A DNA stretch of 64,000 nt from Platycnemis pennipes (lineage: Eukaryota; Arthropoda; Insecta; Odonata; Platycnemididae), in the NCBI GenBank assembly GCA_933228895.1, contig OW121847.1, forward strand, positions 85,539,656 to 85,603,655, written 5' to 3'. Numbering within the stretch: position 1 is the stretch's first letter; each line of letters begins with the position of its first letter. The translations under genes were made by a program, and so were the position numbers. Shown piece by piece: positions 33,980 to 46,164 of the stretch. The notes beneath the pieces were generated by a model, which worked only from the letters and a program-made list of their open reading frames with translations, made no database searches and had not been told where the DNA came from.

Positions 33980-36900
33980 AACATTGAAAACCAACACTCT
34001 AGACACCAACGAACCAGAGAATCCTATGAAAAAGAAAACATAGAATTCTGGGACCCAAAAAAGTATTTCTCATCGCTTAGAAACACGTCAATCACATTTC
34101 GCTGGTAAAGTTATTAAGGGCGATAGGCAGGGCCTGAAGAAAACGGAAAGTAGGATTCGAAAAGGAAATTAGAGAGGACATGAGAAAAGACTGCGATTGC
34201 ACTCATGAAAATATTCTACGATCCTTTGGCCGGAGGATCCAATTACATAACAGCCTCTCTGAAGCAGGCACCTCTCGCGAGTCGGTCAAAAGAATTGGAA
34301 AACGAGGAGGCCGCAGAGATGCGCGCAGCATTCTGCAGTGAAGGGCAGCCGCCGCGCCGCCAGGCTCCATTTTCCTGCGTGGACCAGGAATGCATTTCAG
34401 TCCTTTTGAAAGCAGCTGCTCTGCCGTTAGCATGGCGATTTCCTATTTCAAGCCCTCTCACAGAGCCGTCTCTGGAAAGGAGCTGATGGATGTTGATATA
34501 AAGGAATTACATCGTGTTTCGGTTGGGAAAATACTGAAAGACGAGATTTCTTTGAAGGTGACAGCAAAAAGCAAGCTATTTTGAGGGAAGAGAACGGAAT
34601 CTGAGAAATATGTACTACGAAATAATATTAAACGATGAAATAGATAAAAAGATAGTAAGCATTATATGTATTATTAAATATTTTTCTTCTGAATAAACTT
34701 TCAAATTGGTGATGGAATGAAAGATATTTTCTTATCTACATTCTCAGTATCCAATATAAAATATTAATGTTCGGTGATGCCTATAACATGTAAATTTTTA
34801 TTCTTATTAGCAAAGTTCTATCTCCAAAGAAATTGTTTCACTTGATGGGATTTGCATGAGTTCTTGTGCAAGAAATTCAAGTAGAGTTCATCATTTATTG
34901 TTAGAGTTGATATATACATCGATAGAAAATAATTTAAGCTTAGAATACTTTCATTAGCCTGCTTTCGTATTTTTTTCATTTATCAAGGCTTCATTTATAT
35001 AAATTTTCTATGGTGACATTATATATTATTCGCAAAAGGCATGCAATGAATGAATATTAAATGCGTGAATGTCATCCTTTTCTTACGGCCAAGGTTTGGA
35101 GGCCTGGTTGCTGAAGTTTAATATCTTAACCCATCATATCTATTCTTTTCTGTCTCATTTTTTCCTCAAAAAAATCTGTGAGAGTTAATTCACTACAAAG
35201 AAAAGCAGATGAATACATTTCCATCAATAAATTATCATATGAAATTTTATTCAATATAACTGCTCTGTAGCATTAAAATGATGTCCGTGGTGACATACAT
35301 AAAGCTACCTCAAATGAGTATGAGTTTATTTTGGAAAAAAATGTATGTTCGCCTCCACAAAATAAGGAAATTAGTAGTATCGGCGTGTTTCGTCAAGGTT
35401 ATCGTGGATAATTCTCAATCCTTGAAACTTTCACTTCGATATGTATTCAACACCAACCTACGTATCACCACCGACATCTTAATAATATCATTTGATAACA
35501 GAATACATTAATTGAGCGCGGTGAATGAAAATTGGAGAGAGATATTACTTATTTCCTCAAGGGGAATGAAGAAAGTCATTGATAAGGAACCCCGTTTTTT
35601 AATTTCATTGAAGGAATTTACATAGGAAAGACAAAAATAATTCAATGGTTTCCATGGGCGACATGGTAAATAGACGACTAAATGAAGCCTTTGGCGAACT
35701 CAAGAAATGATCAATTTCTCAATATTGCTTTCTCATACCGTCTTTCCACTCTCTGACGCTCCGTGAATGTTCAGCAATACCACTTAATACTCCTTACGCG
35801 GCGGCATGAAACTTTAGGAGGGGAAGAAAAAATTTAAATCATCGGGGTGCCACGAAAGGAGATGAACCACTAAAAGGCGAGCGCATATCTCGAATTCCTC
35901 CGCTCTTTCTTAGGGCTCAGAGTAAAAGGGTCTTCATTCCGCGATTTATTTCTCACCCCCTTTCTCATCCTCCCTTCCTTTCTCCTCTTCTCACTCCTCC
36001 AACCTCCGTTCTTCGCCGGGGTACCTTCCCTTTTCCTCCCCACCACACTCCATTCTGTGGATGACTCGAAGTCACAGAGCCTGTAATGGAGGCATTCCAT
36101 TACGAGCGCCTCTCCCAAGGGCAGCCAGTCAGCCGTTCCTGCTGGACAATATGTGGCATGCAGCGGCGGGCGCTACAAGCACTCTACTCTCGCTCTCTTG
36201 CGCTAAGATTCTAATGGCTCAAGATTACAGGCGAGGAAAGTCCAGCTCTGAGGGCGGTAAGCCTTACAAGACCCGCTACCCTTTCATCATCAGTGGCGAG
36301 AGAGGGATAGAGTGGGCCTACGAGCCGAGACGAGCGCGCAACCAAGGCGTTCATCTTCGCAGTTAATCACCGACAAATCGACCAATTGCCGCATCCTCAA
36401 ACAGGAAAACCGTGCGACTCGTTTACTGCAGCGCGTAAGGGTAAATTTAAATGTTCCCCCTGAACACGACTTCTTCGGGGTCGTCAGAAATGACAAATTA
36501 ATTAGTAGAGAGGAAGCGAATCTTCCTCGCTTTCGACATAGCGCTCTGAATGGGCCTCCGACATATTACGTAACGCCAACCCATAACTTTTTGAACCCTC
36601 CTCCTCACCAGAACGCTCCTTAATATTCTCTAAGCTCCCCTATAAATTACGTAACGCTGCTAATGAACCCTATCCTTTTGTAAATATTATAACACTTTTA
36701 TAAACCTCATTTATCGCAATTACCATTATTTATCCATTAATTATTAAATGTATTATCGTTATAAATTGAAAAAATTAATTTTTCAATATATCTTTCTCCC
36801 TACGTAATTTAAGTCTGGACCCCCTCCCTGTCGATAGTGCACCGTAACGGTTGGCCCAATATTTCCTCCTCACTTCGGTGTTAGGTAATTTATGGACAGA

Positions 36901-37315
36901 CTCAAATTATACCAGTGGTAAGTGGTTATCCAGATGATGATACCGACAGGACAGGTATATTGTGCCTTTAGAAAAAGAGGGTAATTGGGATAAAAGAAGT
37001 ATTTTCCATTGATCTGAGGATGAGAGATGACAAGAGATCCGGCGAGGTCATTAGGCTACTCCTAACCAATGTCGCCCAGTGCTCTACTGTTCAAAGTTCC
37101 ACCAAACTGACTGGATTTGTACCTTGAAGTGCTCTCCTAAAGATCCTGATCATGATTCCTCTGAAAAAAACTGCCATTACAAGGATTCAAAATCGGCTTT
37201 AGTGTTAATGAGCTAGTAATCAAGCCACTAAAAATCTACATCTACGTATATTTAGATGTTTGGTGGCTCGTGGGGAAAACACATCCAAGAGGTATGTGGT
37301 CTAGATAACATGTAG
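33980..37315. other. No gene supported; two GC-richer islands
   Basis: Islands at about 34230-34490 and 35870-36370 stand out from AT-rich flanks but their frames (93-103 codons) show no motif. Short repeats of ttacgtaacgc lie near 36567 and 36644. They could be untranslated or promoter regions of an unseen gene, or old repeats. Confidence 0.35.
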
Positions 37316-37319
37316 CTAA

Positions 37320-37700
37320 GATTTGTTAAAAGAGTACTGGGGAAGGGTAACGAGGAGACCAATGCGTGGTTATAATTTTCACTTGTTAGGCTCCACCTTG
37401 AATATGCAGTCAAGCGTATGGGATCCAAATGAATTAGGTTATGTGATCGCTGAACCAGACTGTGGGCAGCGAAGTGCAACTTGGCTTGTTAAAAGGTGTT
37501 ACGATAAGTTTATAAGTGTACCGAAATAATTAGAAGAATTAGACTGGGATTCATTATTTGAACATAGGCTAAAATACAGAATTTATAAATCTACTGCAGA
37601 CATATGAGGCAGACAGTTTCTCTGTAGATATTAAACATATATTAAAAACGCCAGCTTACTATGGCAGGATAGATCATGATTTAAAATTAGAGCGAGAAAC
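37320..37700 (+). pseudogene. LINE reverse transcriptase C-terminal fragment (CR1/Jockey-like)
   Basis: Plus-strand translation in shifting frames gives LLKEYWGRV, then RLHLEYA in one frame and SSVWDPNE in the next, then QRSATWLVKRCYDKFIS and LDWDSLFEHRLKYRIYK. This is the conserved C-terminal block of CR1/Jockey-type reverse transcriptases (leucine-glutamate-tyrosine block, WDP, QR repeat, WDSL). At least one frameshift falls between LEYA and WDP, and there are stops; the catalytic core is absent. A 5'-truncated dead copy. Confidence 0.7.
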
Positions 37701-37739
37701 AGAAATATATAGAATTTCAAAACTTCATTTTTTCGGTTC

Positions 37740-37965
37740 ACTTTATTTCTTAAGTGAATAACATAATTTTCTAGATACTTTTGACTGATAAAAAACCCGC
37801 ATTTTAGTACCTAACATTATAGGATTTGACATATTGATTGAAAATTCATGGCTGTGATGGTACACTGCCCACCACACACCTTTATTTCGGCTGGTAGGGT
37901 ATTCTGCAGATGCCCCGCGAGGGTGTGTGGCAGGGGGTGAAAGATACCGTTTAAGCACTGCTTAC
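37740..37965 (-). repeat. LINE 3'-end-like fragment, minus orientation
   Basis: The minus strand reads through ccccctgccacacaccctcg (37918-37937), shared with 12985-13060, and stays open as LKRYLSPPATHPRG and onward. It is opposite in orientation to the LINE fragment at 37320-37700, so it is a separate insertion. Confidence 0.4.
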
Positions 37966-38484
37966 ATACAACTAATTGTAAGAGGTAAAATACTACTATT
38001 TATGCGAATATGATATATATTCATACACGAGACACTATCAACTAAGCTACATAATTATGTAATAATTAGAGCTCATGGGCACGATCGTAAGACAGCTTTT
38101 GTAAACCCATATTAGGGACTAATCAAGATCCTTGCGTTGACGAAAACTCAAATTCGTGTTTGAACTACATTCACGATTGAACCCGTGATTCCAACGACAT
38201 CCTGGATCAATCACATGAGTGACTATATGAATGAAAACCCTTTCTATGACTGACCCTTAGAGAACCTGTATGAGAATTGGTGGTACACCAATCGATCAAA
38301 TTCCTAAATGAACTGAATTCTCGCACAAGTTCTTAAACATACTTACTTGATGATTAAGAAAAAAATCACCATTCATGAACATATAACTCTCGAGATATTA
38401 AACTATCAAAGATTAGAGAAATCATCTGACGACATATTGATACTACCCCATTTTCTAACGGACAATATTTCCTTTCGTTTGTCT

Positions 38485-38560
38485 CCTGGCTGCGGTAGCT
38501 TGGTTAGCAACTCAGACCCGGAAATTCATTTATCGCGAGTTCGAAAACCACTTCAGGAAT
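38485..38560 (+). repeat. Degenerate tRNA-like SINE head
   Basis: A-box-like ggtagcttggttagcaac at about 38495-38511 and B-box-like gcgagttcgaaaacc at about 38535-38549. Spacing fits a tRNA-derived promoter. The anticodon arm is not recognisable. Confidence 0.45.
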
Positions 38561-38564
38561 GGAC

Positions 38565-41500
38565 CTAATCAAAGGATTAACTTCAGATTAGATGATGCAA
38601 TAAAACATTAGAAATTGGAGCATCCTAAGCCCAAACCTACTTCTTCTTTAATCTCATTCTCAAACTTTACTCTTTCCTGCATTCCATATGCGATGTTTCC
38701 CTTTCCATATACCCTCGAAGAGGCTTTCAGGATTCCACAACGAGGCAAGTATAAGATATCTGACGTAATTTCCATCAGCACTGACGACATACTATAGAAG
38801 AAAAGTGCTCATCTTATCAGATAACTCATGAAATATTTTTGTCGTATATTCAATTCATTGAGTAGACGAAATTTTCCTCGCAATATTTGTAACTACTCGT
38901 GGACATTTTGATAACTGAAGAATCATTTAACTATAGTTTGCGGTGAAACAGTCAACGTACAATAAAGGTAGATTAGTTGGCCCAGGGATGAGGAATTGGC
39001 GCTAACCGGCTAAATACTATCTGGTTCCTGGTAATTCAGCAGCGTCGACCAATTATTATTTGATCAAGAGGTCCGGTTCGTCATAAGCCAAACAGATCTT
39101 AATATGACTTAATATTCCACATGCCTTGCTTCCAGTTGGCTTGCTTCTTGGACCGTCCAAGTCTTCGACTGGCGTATTTAGAACAATTAATCTTTTTTAA
39201 TTAAAGCCCTGTTGGTAAGAAATTGGAAGTCTCCGATTCATAACTCTACCGTCTGGATACTTCACTGATCGAAATTATAAAAGCTGAGTTTAACTTCATC
39301 GTAGATATAATATGCTAACCAGTAACCGATAAAAATTGTTATTAGGCAAAATCAAACCGGTGAGACGTAATGATCTCTGGTCAAATACCATCCAGTAACT
39401 TTCTCTATTCTGGAGTACATACACGGAAATAAAATCTAAAGTCAATTAATTCACACTAAATCATCATTATGATATTTATCTATCCGAAGACGAGATATCG
39501 TTAAAGAAATTCCGATTCGAGGAATTTTTCTTTCGCATTTACCGTTACATATACATTCACACATTCACGTTATACATTCACACACCAGCAACCCTTTTTC
39601 ACAAACTGCCTTTCTTTCTTAAAATACACGTTCATTCCTCACCCAAGCAGATCTGAACATTCGCTGAAGCCCACGAGAGATTAAAAAAAGGTAAGTGACG
39701 TTTCTCGACGAAAACGGCGGAAAATTCCATCGACAAAAATACGGAGCAAATATGTCTGGTTCGTTAAATTGCATCTCATCAGAGAGCCTCCACTTATAAA
39801 AATACGTGTGATATTTGGGTTATAAAATGGCGTTCTTGATATTGAATTCTTTTCCTGATTCCTTTGAAGCCTCCCGCCTGCGCTCTAGTTATCCTGAACT
39901 GTAATGACTTCATGCATTTCATCTTCGAAACGCCATTTTTTCATGTTCTTTCATGTCTCCATCTTCTCTCGCCGCATACCTTGACCTAATTGAAAAAAAA
40001 TGTAAGTGCTCCTCCACCCTAAGTGATCGCGTGAGGACGAAGAGTAAAAAAAACACGGCAATTCCGCATGCAAAATTTACTAACGCAACCCAAGTTTCGT
40101 TGCTGGGCAGCATCATCAGGTACCTCTTTTCTACTCTTTTTCTCACGCTGGAGAGATTACAAGAAAGGCTGGTGATAATTTCTTATATAGTAAGCGACTG
40201 CCACACATGCCCATTGTTTTAATCGTCACCTAGCATACTTATTAAATACAAGCGGATCGACAAACAGGTTTATTCATCGTAAGTATCGACGAAATTCTGA
40301 GGTGCGGGTGTATGCTTTTATGCTTTCCGCACAGAAAGTCGCCTTGGTTGATATACCTACTGCGTTGCGCCATTTAGGATATGAAGCCCATTGAACAGAA
40401 ACCGCGTCAGAAATCAAAGAGAAACGGTATTGCGTTATTTCAGATAAAAGAGCAAGATTTAGGTCTCCACTACCGATTCCACCAGTAAATTTAGTAGTTC
40501 CGTTTCTCTCTACTACCTACTATCAATGATCCAGTTTCCTGACTTCTTGAGTGTATGGTCCTAATATACGTTTCCTCATTACTCACTAATTTCCACCTTG
40601 AATTAGATTCCCCCAAGTATACTAAAACTTTACATAAATAAATATTCAAGCTTTCGAGCTTCTTTAATGATTATCTTCTCTTTCGTCCGCGCATCTGAAA
40701 TCCTATAATTAACTATATCGCATAGTGAGCTATGAAAACGCGGAGTTTTTAACAGTCGAAATTAAAATATCAAAGCAAATGAAACTCATTGAGTTACATA
40801 CTACGCATCAAAACTTTGCTTAAACCTAAAAGGACGAGATACACGCACGGCTCTCATAGAACACTGAATTTAACATGCCATAGAAATAGAAAAGAATGAA
40901 GAAAACCTCCATTCATACTAGAGAGTTCGCTAATGAAGTATTCTTAGCTCTTACTTCAAATTTAAATCTTAGAGAGGAACTTAGTCACATAAAAGTGTCA
41001 GCATAATTTTCATTTATGAGTAGGAATTCTTCGCAAATCCAATCGTTTGTCTTAAACCCTCCTCATATTTTTAATTTTATTCCTCGCAGACAGATCGGCC
41101 GGCTCATCTACACTCAACGCTGTAGTTAGGGTTTCTCCATGTTATGCTCTTCATATTCGACAAAACCTTCAGTCCTTTTTTTCGCAGCATTTCGACAGCG
41201 ATTCTTTTTGAAGCGTTGTTTACGCTCTTCCCCGTCGTAAGGGAATTCTCCTCCGCGGAGAAAACATCTCCCACTTTCCACATCTCGTCACTGCGACGCG
41301 AACTCCTCTCCCGACTTATTCGTGCCGCAGATCCGGCGTTCCTCCGTCAACCCTTTCCACGTATATTCGACGTCATCCCCACCGCACATCCTTTTATGTG
41401 TATCACTTTATATACGTACGTATCATTCTCCGGGGAAAAAACACGTGATGCGACCGCTATCGTAAATCCCTCACCCGTTTATCTCTCACGCCCTGCGCTA

Positions 41501-41935
41501 CCTTTTATTTTTTCCTTCGCATTTCCATTATTCGGGGGAAATACAAAGCCCATTTCAAAGCAAAAGATAATGCGCACGCAGATATGACGTGACGACACGC
41601 CCCATCGCGACGGATAAAATACTGTTTTGCAAGGATCCGCTCGGCGTCCCGAGATGAAATCCGCGGGAACGCGGATCGAGATATTCCACGAGATGGGGTG
41701 GGTCGGTCGGGATGGCGCCGTAATCCTCATCAGTGCGTGGGTGGTGAGAGGAATGCAATATTGCACAACTCGAGTGCTCAAAGCTCCCTGTCGAATCAGT
41801 CAAAATTATACTATCTCTTCGCCCTTTCCGAAACAAGGATAGTAATAGTCGTGGGTTTTCCGTAATAACAATGAAGACCTTAATACTGTCCGATGAATTT
41901 CTTTTAAAGTATCGCAACGCATTTCAAAGTTCATG
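38565..41935. other. No gene supported
   Basis: Mostly AT-rich. At 41144-41587 a plus-strand frame of 147 codons starts MLFIFDKTF and is longer than its neighbours, but it has no recognisable domain and its composition is not distinctive. A minus-strand frame at 39919-40146 has one hydrophobic segment but no family signature. Confidence 0.4.
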
Positions 41936-41938
41936 CGT

Positions 41939-42250
41939 AGGACCGAGTTGGTGTAGTGGCTTAAGTACTGGCGGTACACCAGGAGGGCCCAGATTTGAAC
42001 CCTGGCAGTGGAAGATGTTTTTCATTGGTCACCCGGCCCCTACTTGAGTATTTTGTGGAAAACATTTGTGTACAGTACTCCGTCCGTCCGATGGGACGCT
42101 AAACCTTGGCGCCTTTTCGTTAAGAGCAGGCTAATGCCGACACCGGGTCTCTCTCCGCCCTTCTCCTTTCCTTTCGTATCCCTGTACTTTTTCTCCCGGT
42201 CTGAAGCTACTATTATCGCGGAAACAGACTTGAAACCACAAATGAAATAT
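41939..42250 (+). repeat. SINE, most complete copy of the conserved-core family
   Basis: Head: A box ttggtgtagtggcttaag (from 41948) and B box agatttgaaccctgg (41991-42005). Body: ggacgctaaaccttggcgcc, then gttaagagcaggctaatgcc with gacaccgggtctctctcc (42090-42156), then a tail with ctcccggtctgaagc and gcggaaacagacttg. The core recurs at 33630-33905 and 42885-43195 and the tail at 27305-27410. Confidence 0.7.
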
Positions 42251-42524
42251 GAAAGTTCAGGCGAAATTTTGAAGTGATGAGTAGGCTTTACGGTACGGAA
42301 TAGCGAGAAGTGAATATGCATTTCTCCATTTATATTTGAGATGGAGACAAATTATTTTTTGATTTCATATATATTGGTATCTATTTTCATATTGAAGTAA
42401 TTCTTTTAAGCCATGTCTATATCGTTGAATTTAGGTGTAACGTCCTCCAAGGCTTAAGCAATATTTAACCGACTTAACTCTTAACCCTACGAAAAACACG
42501 ACGTTCCACTGTTCATTGCCCGAA

Positions 42525-42595
42525 TCTAGATTCCAACCCGCGGCCTATAGGCTTTCAAGTCAGGACGTTACAGGTCTGCCTCGGATACGGGTAAA
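42525..42595 (-). repeat. tRNA-like sequence
   Basis: The minus strand shows a B-box-like gggttggaatc and an upstream A-box-like ccgaggcagacctg. One base differs from the usual GGTTCGAATC in the B box. Likely a decayed SINE head. Confidence 0.4.
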
Positions 42596-42884
42596 ACAAT
42601 TACGAACGAATCCCCGGGGCATATTCCACGGCCTGGTGCCTAAAAGGGAATGCGAATTCATGCGAATTACGTCCCTCTTCTTAGCGATCTATCAAGGCCC
42701 ACGGAAAAATGCGTTGTCATACCGCATCCATAAGGACTGAATCACTTAGACTGTCTCTCGGTCTTTCACAACATCCTAGATGCTCGAGCAAGACTCGAGT
42801 AATGGCCGACACGAAAGGGGAGAGATTGTTTTGTGAGGGAATAATAATCTTTTCAATAGCAAGCAACTACGCCCGTCTGTTATT

Positions 42885-43195
42885 CGGGGGATGTGACCGA
42901 CAGCTAAGGTCATCGGCATAATTTAGGATAGGTGGGTAATCGGGTAGAGGTCTGAATATTTCAGTAAACAAATGAAAGGTGGGGAGAAACCTGATGTCGG
43001 CATTAGTTTGCTCTCAGCGAAAGGCGCCATGGTATCGACGATTTAACGTTCCATTCAACGTACTTAACTCGAAGTGTTCTCCACACAGCACTCAATTAGG
43101 GACCCGTATACTATTGAAAAATCTCGGTCGCCCGCCGGGGATCGATCCCGGGCCATCGGGGATGGAACGCCAGTATTCTAGTCACCACTGATCCC
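42885..43195 (-). repeat. SINE, conserved-core family copy
   Basis: On the minus strand: head with gatcagtggtgactagaatactgg and B-box-like cgggatcgatccccgg, then gagtgctgtgtggagaacac, the core ttgagagc-like block (atggcgcctttcgctgagag, then ctaatgccgacatcagg), and the tail ccttagctgtcggtcaca. Same order as 33630-33905. Confidence 0.65.
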
Positions 43196-43199
43196 CGTG

Positions 43200-45840
43200 T
43201 GCAACTTAGCATTTGCCGCAAGTATTTAATAGCTCCTTTTGGAAGACTTCAATTACTTCCTCTCCCTTCCTTCCTTTGGTTCCGTACCGCGGAACGAATC
43301 ATTCATCCACATTCAGTGATCAGCCCAAATGTCAGTTTTGTTAGTAAGGGCAGAGCTCGAATACAAATTGTAAGCCCAAAGGCGTGTCAAATTCACACAC
43401 CAGCGTGGGGGGAGGGGGTAGTTCCTTTCCTTATGCTACCTGTAGTTTCTGAAAAAGATGTTACCCAGAAAATCGCTTTATCTCGTTTTAGCTGGACTTT
43501 TCCACAGAGGCCTTCGAACGCATGACCTCTGGTCAGTGCCGTCACAAAATCAGCTGCTCCGCCAGCGCCCCCAGTATGATGAGAAAAGTTTTTCCGCGCG
43601 CTCTAATCCGTATATATATGAGAAAAAATAGGGGAAAGCTCCTCATGATGCAGTGATGGGGTGAAGGAATCAGCGTGGTCCACGCGGTGTGGAAGCAACC
43701 AATCTTCGAGCTAATTATTTGAGTATTATATATTCAAATACACGAAGTCTTCCGAGCGGGGAACAAAGAACGAACACTTCGGGTGACTTTCACAAGAATT
43801 CTAAAGGGTGCGATAACAAGGAGGCGAGCGCCCCGAATAGAAACGTCCCGAGCGAGCCCGATGGCGTGGGGTAATGAGCCGTAAAATCGCTTGAGCAAAT
43901 GCGTAACTGAGCGATGTAATCCTTGCATCCATTCATTTCGGGCGTCAGGGCAACGGTCGGGTAAACACGCTCAGCGTGGCCGACGATGACGAGAGCCTTC
44001 GACGCCCTTCAAGCCTCCAGCATCTTGGCGTGTTGCACCACGGCCCTTCAAAATCTCACCCGTCAGCGCGCATTGTTTACGGATCGATCATGGGGAGCAA
44101 TCATAGCGATCCGAAATAGACGAGAGTCGTCACTCCGCCCTCCCGGAAGCTCCACTTCGGCAGATGATTTACCTCGCCACTCCTCGCGCGATACAATCCG
44201 AGCATTCAGTCCAGTAATCCAGAAAATGATTCACGTCATCGGGTACCCACGAGACGATGAAAGAACCTCAACCCTCGTTCAAGGGTATACTCAGCCGTAA
44301 TTTATGATCGTAGCATTCTTGGATGAGCATGTGACAATCCATAACCTATCAGTGAAAGAAGAAATTTCTCCGAAAGCCGAAGAAAAGTTAATTTATGCCG
44401 TGCGCGTCAGCGCCAGGCGTTTTAACGTGAATTTAAAGCCGTCAAAAATAAAGAGGCGAACCTGAAAGAATAAATTGATCTTTTTATTTAATTTTTTCCG
44501 TAGATTTTTGGGCACACTAATCGAAAATAGTTTCACTTCATCTCACCCAATTTCTGAGTATTTATCCTGACCCAATAATTTTTATGGCATGATAAATAGG
44601 TAAATAAATGATCACTCTCCGAAACAAGTTAAGAGTCAGCAGTCACCGTTCGGCCAGGCACATAACCCACCAAAACTGGAGCTTTGACATAAAAGAGTCA
44701 AAGGATGGTGTGGCCACTGCAGCAAATGTTCTCTTCCCCGCTCTCCGAGCCTCCAGCTGGGCCCACGCCCTTCCACCCATTAGAAGGAAGACATCCGGTA
44801 TTTACTTCTCCTCGGCGTTATGGTGCGGAGGATGTCCACCACAGCGGGTAACTATAGCGCGCAAAGTAAACAACCAAGATGATGTTCGAATCTCAGATCC
44901 GGCTGCTCATTTTCTGCCAGTTAAAAGCATTCCTTTGCCCGGACTTTAGTTTCTATATCTGCTACTCATTCGCCTCTGGCAACATCCTCGAGCGAACTTC
45001 AATTCTTTATTTTGTTTTTTTTTGCATCGGTTTTTCGATGCGTTTCCTCAACGCGTTAATGGCAATATTAAAAAAACTGTTTAATATCGCAAACCAGGGC
45101 AAGGTAATCCCTGGCCTACATGCCTCATGTGGCCTTTTGTGATCCCCAATGCGGCCTTTTTCTACATTGTCATGTATGGCAGGTGGGCGATGCAGCAAGA
45201 CGCCCAAGCCTTTTATTTACCGACTAGCAGAAGGTGCCCGTTGACTTTCAACGGAAGGTAGGGGGGGGTTAAAATCTTTTAACATGATAAATTACAAGCA
45301 AATCAATAAACTATATGCTCTTTAAAACTTATGACCAGATATCAATCAAATCATAGTAAGGGTTAACACTGTTAATCAATAGCTCTTCAACAACTAATTT
45401 AGAAAAGGAAATAAATAACATCAGCACCAAATTCAATGATTTTCATATGAAAGTAAACCTTAACAACAAAGGGAAAATAGTTGAGATACTCAAAATTCCT
45501 TTCTAAGTGCGCCAAATACCACAATAGGAGTTTTTCCTCAAAAATTAAAGTTTTTATCACCGGCAGTTTGGGTTGTGCGTTGATGAGTGAATGAACCAGT
45601 CAGTCAGTCAGGGCATTTCATTTTATGTACATACATAGAATAGTGGAGGGTCCCCGTTGAATTTTCCCCCGTTGAAAGTATTCAGTAGGCTACTTCTCCT
45701 TCATTTGCTTACATATCATCACCATAGCAATCATAAAAAGGAATCATATCCCTGAATTGACACAGCTTTGTCTTCACCGGGAGACAAATATCTTAAACAG
45801 TCATCAAGAGTACACACTTGTACCTTATTACTTCTATTAC
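43200..45840. other. No gene supported; moderately GC-rich
   Basis: 43.6-44.5 kb is less AT-rich than its flanks and carries many CG dinucleotides. Frames of up to 113 codons lack motifs. The minus-strand frame at 45007-45207 resembles repeat debris. Nothing firm. Confidence 0.35.
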
Positions 45841-45844
45841 ACAG

Positions 45845-46160
45845 TAATCGATCAACCGAGTAAGTGACGAGGAAGTTCTAAGAAGAGTGGAAGAAAAGAG
45901 AAGTCTTCTGAGTACCCTAAGAAGAAGACGGGACAACTTGATCGGCCACATCATGAGACATGACCGCCTGATGAAGAAAATCGTCGATGGACAAGTGGAA
46001 GGGAAGAAGGCAAGGGAAGGCCTTGTGCAAGATATATGGAACAAGTGATAAAGGATGTCAAAGAGAAGAATTACGTAAATATGAAGAGATTAGCTGATAG
46101 ATGACCTCAGTGGAGAGCTGTGTCATACCAATCTGAGGATCGATGACTTATGATGATGAT
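45845..46160 (+). pseudogene. LINE C-terminal fragment with GAT-rich tail
   Basis: The plus strand reads SDEEVLRRVEEKRSLL, then RRRRDNLIGHIMRHDRL, then IVDGQVEGKKAREG and a final LRIDDL-like end, broken by stops. This is the conserved C-terminus of RTE/CR1-like LINE proteins (W/LIGHxLRH, GKRxRGRP-type block). It ends in tgatgatgat, as expected for a LINE 3' microsatellite tail. A 5'-truncated copy. Confidence 0.7.
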
Positions 46161-46164
46161 ACAG

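Noticed and set aside
41144..41587. 147-codon plus-strand frame as a gene
   Set aside because: No domain, no splice context and no codon-use signal. A competing minus-strand frame overlaps it.
45007..45207. 66-codon minus-strand frame as a gene
   Set aside because: No motif beyond generic repeat-like sequence; insufficient to name a family.
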